Assembly: GCA_963995525.1 (NCBI GenBank)
Contig: OZ023214.1
Span: forward strand, 14,785,260-14,849,259
DNA: 64,000 nt
DNA from: Escarpia spicata
Lineage: Eukaryota > Annelida > Polychaeta > Sabellida > Siboglinidae
Reading direction: 5' to 3'
Part shown: piece after piece, positions 25,647-39,333 of the stretch
Numbering within the stretch: the first letter of the stretch is position 1
Layout: every line of letters starts with the position of its first letter
Translations under genes and position numbers: made by a program
The notes under the pieces: model-generated
What the model was told of the DNA's origin: nothing
The model's database searches: none
The model's input: only the letters and a program-made list of their open reading frames with translations

Positions 25647-27276
25647 GGATCCTTAATGTGGTCTTACCCCAAATAGATGTTTTGCATGTTACAAATCTTC
25701 ACGAAGGCTAGACTGATATCAAGCTACACACATAACTAGATTAACCACAAATGGGAATGCATGTTACCGTTTTATCTCCGTCACGTAAGTTACAAGAACA
25801 TATTACGTAAGTTATAGGTGTGAAAACTCATCCCCATTTGATGTTTTATCTTGTCTAAAGCAGCAGCACATTCAGTACTCACGACACAAACATGTCCCAT
25901 GTCAAAGTGTTCGAACAAAATTTATGCATATCACAGCATAACGGTATTTTAAGTGCACTTTTTTCGGCGGACGGATCCTTAATGTGGTCTTACCCCAAAT
26001 AGATGTTTTGCATGTTACAAATCTTCACGAAGGCTAGACTGATATCAAGCTACACACATAACTAGATTAACCACAAATGGGAATGCATGTTACCGTTTTA
26101 TCTCCGTCACGTAAGTTACAAGAACATATTACGTAAGTTATAGGTGTGAAAACTCATCCCCATTTGATGTTTTATCTTGTCTAAAGCAGCAGTACATTCA
26201 GTACTCACGAGACAAACATATCCCATGTCAAAGTGTTCGAACACAATTTATGCATATCACAGCATAACGGTATTTTAAGTGCACTTTTTTCGGCGGACGG
26301 ATCCTTAATGTGGTCTTACCCCAAATAGATGTTTTGCATGTAACAAATCTTCACGAAGGCTAGACTGATATCAAGCTACACAAATAACTAGATTAACCAC
26401 AAATGGGAATGCATGTTACCGTTTTATCTCCATCACGTAAGTTACAAGAACATATTACGTAAGTTATAGTTGTGAAAACTCATCCCCATTTGATGTTTTA
26501 TCTTGTCTAAAGCAGCAGTACATTCAGTACTCACGAGACAAACATGTCCCATGTCAAAGTGTTCGAACAAAATGTATGCATATCACAGCATAACTGTATT
26601 TTAAGTGCACTTTTTTCTGCGGACGGATCCTTAATGTGGTCTTACCCCAAATATATGTTTTGCATGTTACAAATCTTCACGAAGGCTAGACTGATATCAA
26701 GCTACACACATAACTAGATTAACCACAAATGGGAATGCATGTTACCGTTTTATCTCCGTCACGTAAGTTACAAGAACATATTACGTAAGATATAGGTGTG
26801 AAAACTCATCCCCATTTGATGTTTTATCTTGTCTAAAGCAACAGTACATTCAGTACTCACGAGACAAACATGTCCCATGTCAAAGTGTTCGAACAAAATT
26901 TAAGCATATCACAGCATAACGGTATTATAAGTGCACTTTTTTCGGCGGACGGATCCTTAATGTGGTCTTACCCCAAATAGATGTTTTGCATGTTACAAAT
27001 CTTCACGAAGGCTAGACTGATATCAAGCTACACACATAACTAGATTAACCACAAATGGGAATGCATGTTACCGTTTTATCTCCGTCACGTAAGTAACAAG
27101 AACATATTACGTAAGTTATAGGTGTGAAAACTCATCCCCATTTGATGTTTTATCTTGTCTAAAGCAGCAGTACATTCAGTACTCACGAGACAAACATGTC
27201 CCATGTCAAAGTGTTCGAACAAAATTTATGCATATCACAGCATAACGGTATTTTAAGTGCACTTTTTTCGGCGGAC
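25647..27276. repeat. Five-monomer segment shared with 32165-33793
   Basis: Successive markers: CACGACACAAAC; ACATATCCC with CACAATTT; CATGTAAC, TAGTTGTG and AACTGTATT; GTAAGATATAGG, GCAACAG, TTTAAGC and GTATTATAAG; CACGTAAGTAACAAG. The same series occurs at +6518 bp. A partial version of three of these monomers occupies 28256-29232. This copy has TTTTTTCTGCGG where the zone 3 copies have TTTTTTGGGCGG. Confidence 0.85.
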
Positions 27277-29558
27277 GGATCCTTAATGTGGTCTTACCCC
27301 AAATAGATGTTTTGCATGTTACAAATCTTCACGAAGGCTAGACTGATATCAAGCTACACACATAACTAGATTAACCACAAATGGGAATGCATGTTACCGT
27401 TTTATCTCCGTCACGTAAGTTACAAGAACATATTACGTAAGTTATAGGTGTGAAAACTCATCCCCATTTGATGTTTTATCTTGTCTAAAGCAGCAGTACA
27501 TTCAGTACTCACGAGACAAACATGTCCCATGTCAAAGTGTTCGAACAAAATGTATGCATATCACAGCATAACGGTATTTTAAGTGCACTTTTTTCGGCGG
27601 ACGGATCCTTAATGTGGTCTTACCCCAAATAGATGTTCAGCATGTTTCAAATCTTCACGAAGGCTAGACTGATATCAAGCTACACACATAACTAGATTAA
27701 TCACAAATGGGAATGCATGTTACCGTTTTATCTCCGTCACGTAAGTTACAAGAACATATTACGTAAGTTATAGGTGTGAAAACTCATCCCCATTTGATGT
27801 TTTATCTTGTCTAAAGCACCAGTACATTCAGTACTCACGAGACAAACATGTCCCATGTCAGAGTGTTCGAATAAAATGTATGCATATCACAGCATAACGG
27901 TATTTGTAGTGCACTTTTTTTCGGCGGACGGATCCTTAATGTGGTCTTACCCTAAATAGATGTTTTGCATGTTACACATCTTCACGAAGGCTAGAATGAT
28001 ATCAAGCTACACACATAACTAGATTAACCACAAATGGGAATGCATGTTACCGTTTTATCTCCGTCACGTAAGTTACAAGAACATATTACGTAAGTTATAG
28101 GTGTGAAAACTCATCCCCATTTGATGTTTTATCTTGTCTAAAGCAGCAGTACATTCAGTACTGACGAGACAAACATGTCCCATGTCAAAGTCTTCGAACA
28201 AAATGTATGCATATCACAGCATAACGGTATTTTAAGTGCACTTTTTTCGGCGGACGGATCCTTAATGTGGTCTTACCCCAAATAGATGTTTTGCATGTTA
28301 CAAATCTTCACGAAGGCTAGACTGATATCAAGCTACACACATAACTAGATTAACCACAAATGGGAATGCATGTTACCGTTTTATCTCCGTCACGTAAGTT
28401 ACAAGAACATATTACGTAAGTTATAGGTGTGAAAACTCATCCCTATTTGATGTTTTATCTTGTCTAAAGCAGCAGTACATTCAGTACTCACGAGACAAAC
28501 ATATCCCATGTCAAAGTGTTCGAACAAAATTTATGCATATCACAGCATAACGGTATTTAAGTGCACTTTTTTCGACGGACGGATCCTTAATGTGGTCTTA
28601 CCCCAAATATATGTTTTGCATGTAACAAATCTTCACGAAGGCTAGACTGATATCAAGCTACACAAATAACTAGATTAACCACAAATGGGAATGCATGTTA
28701 CCGTTTTATATCCATCACGTAAGTTACAAGAACATATTACGTAAGTTATAGTTGTGAAAACTCATCCCCATTTGATGTTTTATCTTGTCTAAAGCAGCAG
28801 TACATTCAGTACTCACGAGACAAACATGTCCCATGTCAAAGTGTTCGAACAAAATGTATACATATCACAGCATAACGGTATTTTAAGTGCACTTTTTTCG
28901 GCGGACGGATCCTTAATGTGGTCTTACCCCAAATATATGTTTTGCATGTTACAAATCTTCACGAAGGCTAGACTGATATCAAGCTACACACATAACTAGA
29001 TTAACCACAAATGGGAATGCATGTTACCGTTTTATCTCCGTCACGTAAGTTACAAGAACATATTACGTAAGATATAGGTGTGAAAACTCGTCCCCATTTG
29101 ATGTTTTATCTTGTCTAAAGCAACAGTACATTCAGTACTCACGAGACAAACATGTCCCATGTCAAAGTGTTCGAACAAAATTTAAGCATATCACAGCATA
29201 ACGGTATTTTAAGTGCACTTTTTTCGGCGGACGGATCCTTAATGTGGTCTTACCCCAAATAGATGTTTTGCATGTTACAAATCTTCACGAAGGCTAGACT
29301 GATATCAAGCTACACACATAACTAGATTAACCACAAATGGGAATGCATGTTACCGTTTTATCTCCGTCACGTAAGTTACAAGAACATATTACGTAAGTTA
29401 TAGGTGTGAAAACTCATCCCCATTTGATGTTTTATCTTGTCTAAAGCAGCAGTACATTCAGTACTCACGAGACAAACATGTACCATGTCAAAGTGTTCGA
29501 ACAAAATTTATGCATATCACAGCATAACGGTATTTTAAGTGCACTTTTTTCGGCGGAC

Positions 29559-30861
29559 GGATCCTTAATGTGGTCTTACCCCAAATAGATGTTCAGCATG
29601 TTACAAATCTTCACAAAGGCTAGACTGATATCAAGCTACACACATAACTAGATTAATCACAAATGGGAATGCATGTTACCGTTTTATCTCCGTCACGTAA
29701 GTTACAAGAACATATTACGTAAGTTATAGGTGTGAAAACTCATCCCCATTTGATGTTTTATCTTGTCTAAAGCAGCAGTACATTCAGTACTCGCGAGACA
29801 AACATGTCCCATGTCAAAGTGTTCGAACAAAATTCATGCATATCACAGCATAACGGTATTTTAAGTGCACTTTTTTCGGCGGACGGATCCTTAATGTGGT
29901 CTTACCCCAAATAGATGTTTTGCATGTTACAAATCTTCACGAAGGCTAGACTGATATCAAGCTACGCACATAACTAGATTAACCACAAATGGGAATGCAT
30001 GTTGCCGTGTTATCTCCGTCACGTAAGTTACAAGAACATATTACGTAAGTTATAGGTGTGAAAACTAATCCCCATTTGATGTTTTATCTTGTCTAAAGCA
30101 GCAGTACATTCAGTACTCACGAGACAAACATGTCCCATGTCAAAGTGTTCGAACAAAATTTATACATATAACAGAAAACGGTATTTTAAGTGCACTTTTT
30201 TCGGCGGAGGGATCCTGAATGTGGTCTTACCCCAAATAGATGTTTTGCATGTTACAAATCTTCACGAAGGCTAGACTGATATCAAGCTACACACATAACT
30301 AGATTAACCACAAATGGGAATGCATGTTACCGTTTTATCTCCGTCACGTAAGTTACAAGAACATATTACGTAAGTTATAGGTGTGAAAACGCATCCCCAT
30401 TTGATGTTTTATCTTGTCTAAAGCAGCAGTACATTCAGTACTCACGAGACAAACATGTCCCATGTCAAAGTGTTCGAACAAAATTTATGCATATCACAGC
30501 ATAACGGTATTTTAAGTGCACTTTTTTCGGCGGACGGATCCTTAATGTGGTCTTACCCCAAATAGATGTTTTGCATGTTACAAATCTTCACGAAGGCTAG
30601 ACTGATATCAAGCTACACACATAACTAGATTAACCACAAATGGGAATGCATGTTACCGTTTTATCTCCGTCAATTAAGTTACAAGAACATATTACGTAAG
30701 TTATAGGTGTGAAAACTCATCCCCATTTGATGTTTTATCTTGTCTAAAGCAGCAGTACATTCAGTACTCACGAGACAAACATGTCCCATGTCAAAGTGTT
30801 CGAACAAATGTTATGCATATCACAGCATAACGGTATTTTAAGTGCACTTTTTTCGGCGGAC
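29559..30861. repeat. 1303-bp four-monomer unit, copy 1
   Basis: Markers: GTTCAGC, CTTCACAAAGG, TAATCAC, CTCGCGAG and ATTCATGC; then CTACGCAC, CCGTGTTATC, AACTAATCCCC and a class B end; then AACGCATCCCC; then TCAATTAAG with AAATGTTATGC. It is the left entry into zone 3. Confidence 0.9.
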
Positions 30862-32164
30862 GGATCCTTAATGTGGTCTTACCCCAAATAGATGTTCAGC
30901 ATGTTACAAATCTTCACAAAGGCTAGACTGATATCAAGCTACACACATAACTAGATTAATCACAAATGGGAATGCATGTTACCGTTTTATCTCCGTCACG
31001 TAAGTTACAAGAACATATTACGTAAGTTATAGGTGTGAAAACTCATCCCCATTTGATGTTTTATCTTGTCTAAAGCAGCAGTACATTCAGTACTCGCGAG
31101 ACAAACATGTCCCATGTCAAAGTGTTCGAACAAAATTCATGCATATCACAGCATAACGGTATTTTAAGTGCACTTTTTTCGGCGGACGGATCCTTAATGT
31201 GGTCTTACCCCAAATAGATGTTTTGCATGTTACAAATCTTCACGAAGGCTAGACTGATATCAAGCTACGCACATAACTAGATTAACCACAAATGGGAATG
31301 CATGTTACCGTGTTATCTCCGTCACGTAAGTTACAAGAACATATTACGTAAGTTATAGGTGTGAAAACTAATCCCCATTTGATGTTTTATCTTGTCTAAA
31401 GCAGCAGTACATTCAGTACTCACGAGACAAACATGTCCCATGTCAAAGTGTTCGAACAAAATTTATACATATAACAGAAAACGGTATTTTAAGTGCACTT
31501 TTTTCGGCGGAGGGATCCTGAATGTGGTCTTACCCCAAATAGATGTTTTGCATGTTACAAATCTTCACGAAGGCTAGACTGATATCAAGCTACACACATA
31601 ACTAGATTAACCACAAATGGGAATGCATGTTACCGTTTTATCTCCGTCACGTAAGTTACAAGAACATATTACGTAAGTTATAGGTGTGAAAACGCATCCC
31701 CATTTGATGTTTTATCTTGTCTAAAGCAGCAGTACATTCAGTACTCACGAGACAAACATGTCCCATGTCAAAGTGTTCGAACAAAATTTATGCATATCAC
31801 AGCATAACGGTATTTTAAGTGCACTTTTTTCGGCGGACGGATCCTTAATGTGGTCTTACCCCAAATAGATGTTTTGCATGTTACAAATCTTCACGAAGGC
31901 TAGACTGATATCAAGCTACACACATAACTAGATTAACCACAAATGGGAATGCATGTTACCGTTTTATCTCCGTCAATTAAGTTACAAGAACATATTACGT
32001 AAGTTATAGGTGTGAAAACTCATCCCCATTTGATGTTTTATCTTGTCTAAAGCAGCAGTACATTCAGTACTCACGAGACAAACATGTCCCATGTCAAAGT
32101 GTTCGAACAAATGTTATGCATATCACAGCATAACGGTATTTTAAGTGCACTTTTTTCGGCGGAC
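30862..32164. repeat. 1303-bp four-monomer unit, copy 2
   Basis: Direct tandem copy of the preceding unit with every marker preserved; one difference is GTTACCGTG (copy 1 has GTTGCCGTG near 30001). It continues into the seven-monomer block. Confidence 0.9.
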
Positions 32165-33793
32165 GGATCCTTAATGTGGTCTTACCCCAAATAGATGTTT
32201 TCCATGTTACAAATCTTCACGAAGGCTAGACTGATATCAAGCTACACACATAACTAGATTAACCACAAATGGGAATGCATGTTACCGTTTTATCTCCGTC
32301 ACGTAAGTTACAAGAACATATTACGTAAGTTATAGGATTGAAAACTCATCCCCATTTGATGTTTTATCTTGTCTAAAGCAGCAGCACATTCAGTACTCAC
32401 GACACAAACATGTCCCATGTCAAAGTGTTCGAACAAAATTTATGCATATCACAGCATAACGGTATTTTAAGTGCACTTTTTTCGGCGGACGGATCCTTAA
32501 TGTGGTCTTACCCCAAATAGATGTTTTGCATGTTACAAATCTTCACGAAGGCTAGACTGATATCAAGCTACACACATAACTAGATTAACCACAAATGGGA
32601 ATGCATGTTACCGTTTTATCTCCGTCACGTAAGTTACAAGAACATATTACGTAAGTTATAGGTGTGAAAACTCATCCCCATTTGATGTTTTATCTTGTCT
32701 AAAGCAGCAGTACATTCAGTACTCACGAGACAAACATATCCCATGTCAAAGTGTTCGAACACAATTTATGCATATCACAGCATAACGGTATTTTAAGTGC
32801 ACTTTTTTCGGCGGACGGATCCTTAATGTGGTCTTACCCCAAATAGATGTTTTGCATGTAACAAATCTTCACGAAGGCTAGACTGATATCAAGCTACACA
32901 AATAACTAGATTAACCACAAATGGGAATGCATGTTACCGTTTTATCTCCATCACGTAAGTTACAAGAACATATTACGTAAGTTATAGTTGTGAAAACTCA
33001 TCCCCATTTGATGTTTTATCTTGTCTAAAGCAGCAGTACATTCAGTACTCACGAGACAAACATGTCCCATGTCAAAGTGTTCGAACAAAATGTATGCATA
33101 TCACAGCATAACTGTATTTTAAGTGCACTTTTTTGGGCGGACGGATCCTTAATGTGGTCTTACCCCAAATATATGTTTTGCATGTTACAAATCTTCACGA
33201 AGGCTAGACTGATATCAAGCTACACACATAACTAGATTAACCACAAATGGGAATGCATGTTACCGTTTTATCTCCGTCACGTAAGTTACAAGAACATATT
33301 ACGTAAGATATAGGTGTGAAAACTCATCCCCATTTGATGTTTTATCTTTTCTAAAGCAACAGTACATTCAGTACTCACGAGACAAACATGTCCCATGTCA
33401 AAGTGTTCGAACAAAATTTAAGCATATCACAGCATAACGGTATTATAAGTGCACTTTTTTCGGCGGACGGATCCTTAATGTGGTCTTACCCCAAATAGAT
33501 GTTTTGCATGTTACAAATCTTCACGAAGGCTAGACTGATATCAAGCTACACACATAACTAGATTAACCACAAATGGGAATGCATGTTACCGTTTTATCTC
33601 CGTCACGTAAGTAACAAGAACATATTACGTAAGTTATAGGTGTGAAAACTCATCCCCATTTGATGTTTTATCTTGTCTAAAGCAGCAGTACATTCAGTAC
33701 TCACGAGACAAACATGTCCCATGTCAAAGTGTTCGAACAAAATTTATACATATAACAGAAAACGGTATTTTAAGTGCACTTTTTTCGGCGGAG
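31513..33793. repeat. 2281-bp seven-monomer HOR, copy 1
   Basis: Order of markers: AACGCATCCCC; TCAATTAAG; TTTTCCATG with CACGACAC; ACATATCCC; CATGTAAC with TTTTGGGCGG at its end; GTAAGATATAGG with GTATTATAAG; GTAAGTAACAAG. The last monomer ends in class B and leads into copy 2. TATAGGATTG (near 32335) is private to this copy. Confidence 0.9.
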
Positions 33794-36075
33794 GGATCCT
33801 GAATGTGGTCTTACCCCAAATAGATGTTTTGCATGTTACAAATCTTCACGAAGGCTAGACTGATATCAAGCTACACACATAACTAGATTAACCACAAATG
33901 GGAATGCATGTTACCGTTTTATCTCCGTCACGTAAGTTACAAGAACATATTACGTAAGTTATAGGTGTGAAAACGCATCCCCATTTGATGTTTTATCTTG
34001 TCTAAAGCAGCAGTACATTCAGTACTCACGAGACAAACATGTCCCATGTCAAAGTGTTCGAACAAAATTTATGCATATCACAGCATAACGGTATTTTAAG
34101 TGCACTTTTTTCGGCGGACGGATCCTTAATGTGGTCTTACCCCAAATAGATGTTTTGCATGTTACAAATCTTCACGAAGGCTAGACTGATATCAAGCTAC
34201 ACACATAACTAGATTAACCACAAATGGGAATGCATGTTACCGTTTTATCTCCGTCAATTAAGTTACAAGAACATATTACGTAAGTTATAGGTGTGAAAAC
34301 TCATCCCCATTTGATGTTTTATCTTGTCTAAAGCAGCAGTACATTCAGTACTCACGAGACAAACATGTCCCATGTCAAAGTGTTCGAACAAATGTTATGC
34401 ATATCACAGCATAACGGTATTTTAAGTGCACTTTTTTCGGCGGACGGATCCTTAATGTGGTCTTACCCCAAATAGATGTTTTCCATGTTACAAATCTTCA
34501 CGAAGGCTAGACTGATATCAAGCTACACACATAACTAGATTAACCACAAATGGGAATGCATGTTACCGTTTTATCTCCGTCACGTAAGTTACAAGAACAT
34601 ATTACGTAAGTTATAGGTGTGAAAACTCATCCCCATTTGATGTTTTATCTTGTCTAAAGCAGCAGCACATTCAGTACTCACGACACAAACATGTCCCATG
34701 TCAAAGTGTTCGAACAAAATTTATGCATATCACAGCATAACGGTATTTTAAGTGCACTTTTTTCGGCGGACGGATCCTTAATGTGGTCTTACCCCAAATA
34801 GATGTTTTGCATGTTACAAATCTTCACGAAGGCTAGACTGATATCAAGCTACACACATAACTAGATTAACCACAAATGGGAATGCATGTTACCGTTTTAT
34901 CTCCGTCACGTAAGTTACAAGAACATATTACGTAAGTTATAGGTGTGAAAACTCATCCCCATTTGATGTTTTATCTTGTCTAAAGCAGCAGTACATTCAG
35001 TACTCACGAGACAAACATATCCCATGTCAAAGTGTTCGAACACAATTTATGCATATCACAGCATAACGGTATTTTAAGTGCACTTTTTTCGGCGGACGGA
35101 TCCTTAATGTGGTCTTACCCCAAATAGATGTTTTGCATGTAACAAATCTTCACGAAGGCTAGACTGATATCAAGCTACACAAATAACTAGATTAACCACA
35201 AATGGGAATGCATGTTACCGTTTTATCTCCATCACGTAAGTTACAAGAACATATTACGTAAGTTATAGTTGTGAAAACTCATCCCCATTTGATGTTTTAT
35301 CTTGTCTAAAGCAGCAGTACATTCAGTACTCACGAGACAAACATGTCCCATGTCAAAGTGTTCGAACAAAATGTATGCATATCACAGCATAACTGTATTT
35401 TAAGTGCACTTTTTTGGGCGGACGGATCCTTAATGTGGTCTTACCCCAAATATATGTTTTGCATGTTACAAATCTTCACGAAGGCTAGACTGATATCAAG
35501 CTACACACATAACTAGATTAACCACAAATGGGAATGCATGTTACCGTTTTATCTCCGTCACGTAAGTTACAAGAACATATTACGTAAGATATAGGTGTGA
35601 AAACTCATCCCCATTTGATGTTTTATCTTTTCTAAAGCAACAGTACATTCAGTACTCACGAGACAAACATGTCCCATGTCAAAGTGTTCGAACAAAATTT
35701 AAGCATATCACAGCATAACGGTATTATAAGTGCACTTTTTTCGGCGGACGGATCCTTAATGTGGTCTTACCCCAAATAGATGTTTTGCATGTTACAAATC
35801 TTCACGAAGGCTAGACTGATATCAAGCTACACACATAACTAGATTAACCACAAATGGGAATGCATGTTACCGTTTTATCTCCGTCACGTAAGTAACAAGA
35901 ACATATTACGTAAGTTATAGGTGTGAAAACTCATCCCCATTTGATGTTTTATCTTGTCTAAAGCAGCAGTACATTCAGTACTCACGAGACAAACATGTCC
36001 CATGTCAAAGTGTTCGAACAAAATTTATGCATATCACAGCATAACGGTATTTTAAGTGCACTTTTTTCGGCGGAC
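33794..36075. repeat. 2282-bp seven-monomer HOR, copy 2
   Basis: Same marker order at +2281 bp. The last monomer has a normal end instead of class B, so the crossover that made the duplication lies inside that monomer or its neighbour. Confidence 0.9.
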
Positions 36076-37704
36076 GGATCCTTAATGTGGTCTTACCCCA
36101 AATAGATGTTTTGCATGTTACAAATCTTCACGAAGGCTAGACTGATATCAAGCTACACACATAACTAGATTAACCACAAATGGGAATGCATGTTACCGTT
36201 TTATCTCCGTCACGTAAGTTACAAGAACATATTACGTAAGTTATAGTTGTGAAAACTCATCCCCATTTGATGTTTTATCTTGTCTAAAGCAGCAGTACAT
36301 TCAGTACTCACGAGACAAACATGTCCCATGTCAAAGTGTTCGAACAAAATGTATGCATATCACAGCATAACGGTATTTTAAGTGCACTTTTTTCGGCGGA
36401 CGGATCCTTAATGTGGTCTTACCCCAAATAGATGTTCAGCATGTTACAAATCTTCACGAAGGCTAGACTGATATCAAGCTACACACATAACTAGATTAAT
36501 CACAAATGGGAATGCATGTTACCGTTTTATCTCCGTCACGTAAGTTACAAGAACATATTACGTAAGTTATAGGTGTGAAAACTAATCCCCATTTGATGTT
36601 TTATCTTGTCTAAAGCAGCAGTACATTCAGTACTCACGAGACAAACATGTCCCATGTCAAAGTGTTCGAACCAAATTTATACATATAACAGAAAACGGTA
36701 TTTTAAGTGCACTTTTTTCGGCGGAGGGATCCTGAATGTGGTCTTACCCCAAATAGATGTTTTGCATGTTACAAATCTTCACGAAGGCTAGACTGATATC
36801 AAGCTACACACATAACTAGATTAACCACAAATGGGAATGCATGTTACCGTTTTATCTCCGTCACGTAAGTTACAAGAACATATTACGTAAGTTATAGGTG
36901 TGAAAACGCATCCCCATTTGATGTTTTATCTTGTCTAAAGCAGCAGTACATTCAGTACTCACGAGACAAACATGTCCCATGTCAAAGTGTTCGAACAAAA
37001 TTTATGCATATCACAGCATAACGGTATTTTAAGTGCACTTTTTTCGGCGGACGGATCCTTAATGTGGTCTTACCCCAAATAGATGTTTTGCATGTTACAA
37101 ATCTTCACGAAGGCTAGACTGATATCAAGCTACACACATAACTAGATTAACCACAAATGGGAATGCATGTTACCGTTTTATCTCCGTCACGTAAGTTACA
37201 AGAACATATTACGTAAGTTATAGGTGTGAAAACTCATCCCCATTTGATGTTTTATCTTGTCTAAAGCAACAGTACATTCAGTACTCACGAGACAAACATG
37301 TCCCATGTCAAAGTGTTCGAACAAAATTTATGCATATCACAGCATAACGGTATTTTAAGAGCACATTTTTCGGCGGACGGATCCTTAATGTGGTCTTACC
37401 CCAAATAGATGTTTTGCATGTTACAAATCTTCACGAAGGCTAGACTGATATCAAGCTACACACATAACTAGATTAACCACAAATGGGAATGCATGTTACC
37501 GTTTTATCTCCGTCACGTAAGTTACAAGAACATATTACGTAAGTTATAGTTGTGAAAACTCATCCCCATTTGATATTTTATCTTGTCTAAAGCAGCAGTA
37601 CATTCAGTATTCACGAGACAAACATGTTCCATGTCAAAGTGTTCGAACAAAATTTATGCATATCACAGCATAACGGTATTTTAAGTGCACTTTTTTCGGC
37701 GGAC
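34446..37704. repeat. 5214-bp-period (16-monomer) repeat, copy 1
   Basis: Ten monomers that recur at +5214 bp. Shared private markers include TTTTGGGCGG (before 35424), GTAAGTAACAAG (near 35891), AACTAATCCCC before the class B end at 36727, AAGAGCACATTT (~37359), GATATTTTATC with CATGTTCC (~37571-37630) and, in the next monomer, AACCCCAAATG with AAGATCAT. Confidence 0.88.
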
Positions 37705-38030
37705 GGATCCTTAATGTGGTCTTACCCCAAATAGATGTTTTGCATGTTACAAATCTTCACGAAGGCTAGACTGATATCAAGCTACACACATAACTAGATT
37801 AACCCCAAATGGGAATGCATGTTACCGTTTTATCTCCGTCACGTAAGTTACAAGATCATATTACGTAAGTTATTGGTGTGAAAACTCATCCCCATTTGAT
37901 GTTTTATCTTGTCTAAAGCAGCAGTACATTCAGTACTCACGAGACAAACATGTCCCATGTCAAAGTGTTCGAACAAAATTTATGCATATCACAGCATAAC
38001 GGTATTTTAAGTGCACTTTTTTCGGCGGAC

Positions 38031-39333
38031 GGATCCTTAATGTGGTCTTACCCCAAATAGATGTTCAGCATGTTACAAATCTTCACAAAGGCTAGACTGA
38101 TATCAAGCTACACACATAACTAGATTAATCACAAATGGGAATGCATGTTACCGTTTTATCTCCGTCACGTAAGTTACAAGAACATATTACGTAAGTTATA
38201 GGTGTGAAAACTCATCCCCATTTGATGTTTTATCTTGTCTAAAGCAGCAGTACATTCAGTACTCGCGAGACAAACATGTCCCATGTCAAAGTGTTCGAAC
38301 AAAATTCATGCATATCACAGCATAACGGTATTTTAAGTGCACTTTTTTCGGCGGACGGATCCTTAATGTGGTCTTACCCCAAATAGATGTTTTGCATGTT
38401 ACAAATCTTCACGAAGGCTAGACTGATATCAAGCTACGCACATAACTAGATTAACCACAAATGGGAATGCATGTTACCGTGTTATCTCCGTCACGTAAGT
38501 TACAAGAACATATTACGTAAGTTATAGGTGTGAAAACTAATCCCCATTTGATGTTTTATCTTGTCTAAAGCAGCAGTACATTCAGTACTCACGAGACAAA
38601 CATGTCCCATGTCAAAGTGTTCGAACAAAATTTATACATATAACAGAAAACGGTATTTTAAGTGCACTTTTTTCGGCGGAGGGATCCTGAATGTGGTCTT
38701 ACCCCAAATAGATGTTTTGCATGTTACAAATCTTCACGAAGGCTAGACTGATATCAAGCTACACACATAACTAGATTAACCACAAATGGGAATGCATGTT
38801 ACCGTTTTATCTCCGTCACGTAAGTTACAAGAACATATTACGTAAGTTATAGGTGTGAAAACGCATCCCCATTTGATGTTTTATCTTGTCTAAAGCAGCA
38901 GTACATTCAGTACTCACGAGACAAACATGTCCCATGTCAAAGTGTTCGAACAAAATTTATGCATATCACAGCATAACGGTATTTTAAGTGCACTTTTTTC
39001 GGCGGACGGATCCTTAATGTGGTCTTACCCCAAATAGATGTTTTGCATGTTACAAATCTTCACGAAGGCTAGACTGATATCAAGCTACACACATAACTAG
39101 ATTAACCACAAATGGGAATGCATGTTACCGTTTTATCTCCGTCAATTAAGTTACAAGAACATATTACGTAAGTTATAGGTGTGAAAACTCATCCCCATTT
39201 TATGTTTTATCTTGTCTAAAGCAGCAGTACATTCAGTACTCACGAGACAAACATGTCCCATGTCAAAGTGTTCGAACAAATGTTATGCATATCACAGCAT
39301 AACGGTATTTTAAGTGCACTTTTTTCGGCGGAC
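38031..39333. repeat. 1303-bp four-monomer unit, distant copy 3
   Basis: All four marker monomers recur here, 7169 bp after copy 2. CCCATTTTATG near 39197 is private to it. Confidence 0.88.

Larger units (their letters stand above)
15722..29558. repeat. Zone 2: full-length monomers with three 265-bp variants
   Basis: No class B end and no 294-bp monomer occurs between 15722 and about 29.9 kb. Spacing is almost always 326 bp, with exceptions at 22122 (328 bp, an extra AT in GCATATATCAC), 27930 (327) and 28581 (325, one T missing from TATTTTAAG). Markers include GGCGAACGG before the anchor, TCAATTAAG in place of TCACGTAAG, AAATGTTATGC, and GATGGTTTATC. Three 265-bp monomers recur at 17678, 20877 and 25056, 10 and 13 monomers apart. 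Confidence 0.85.
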
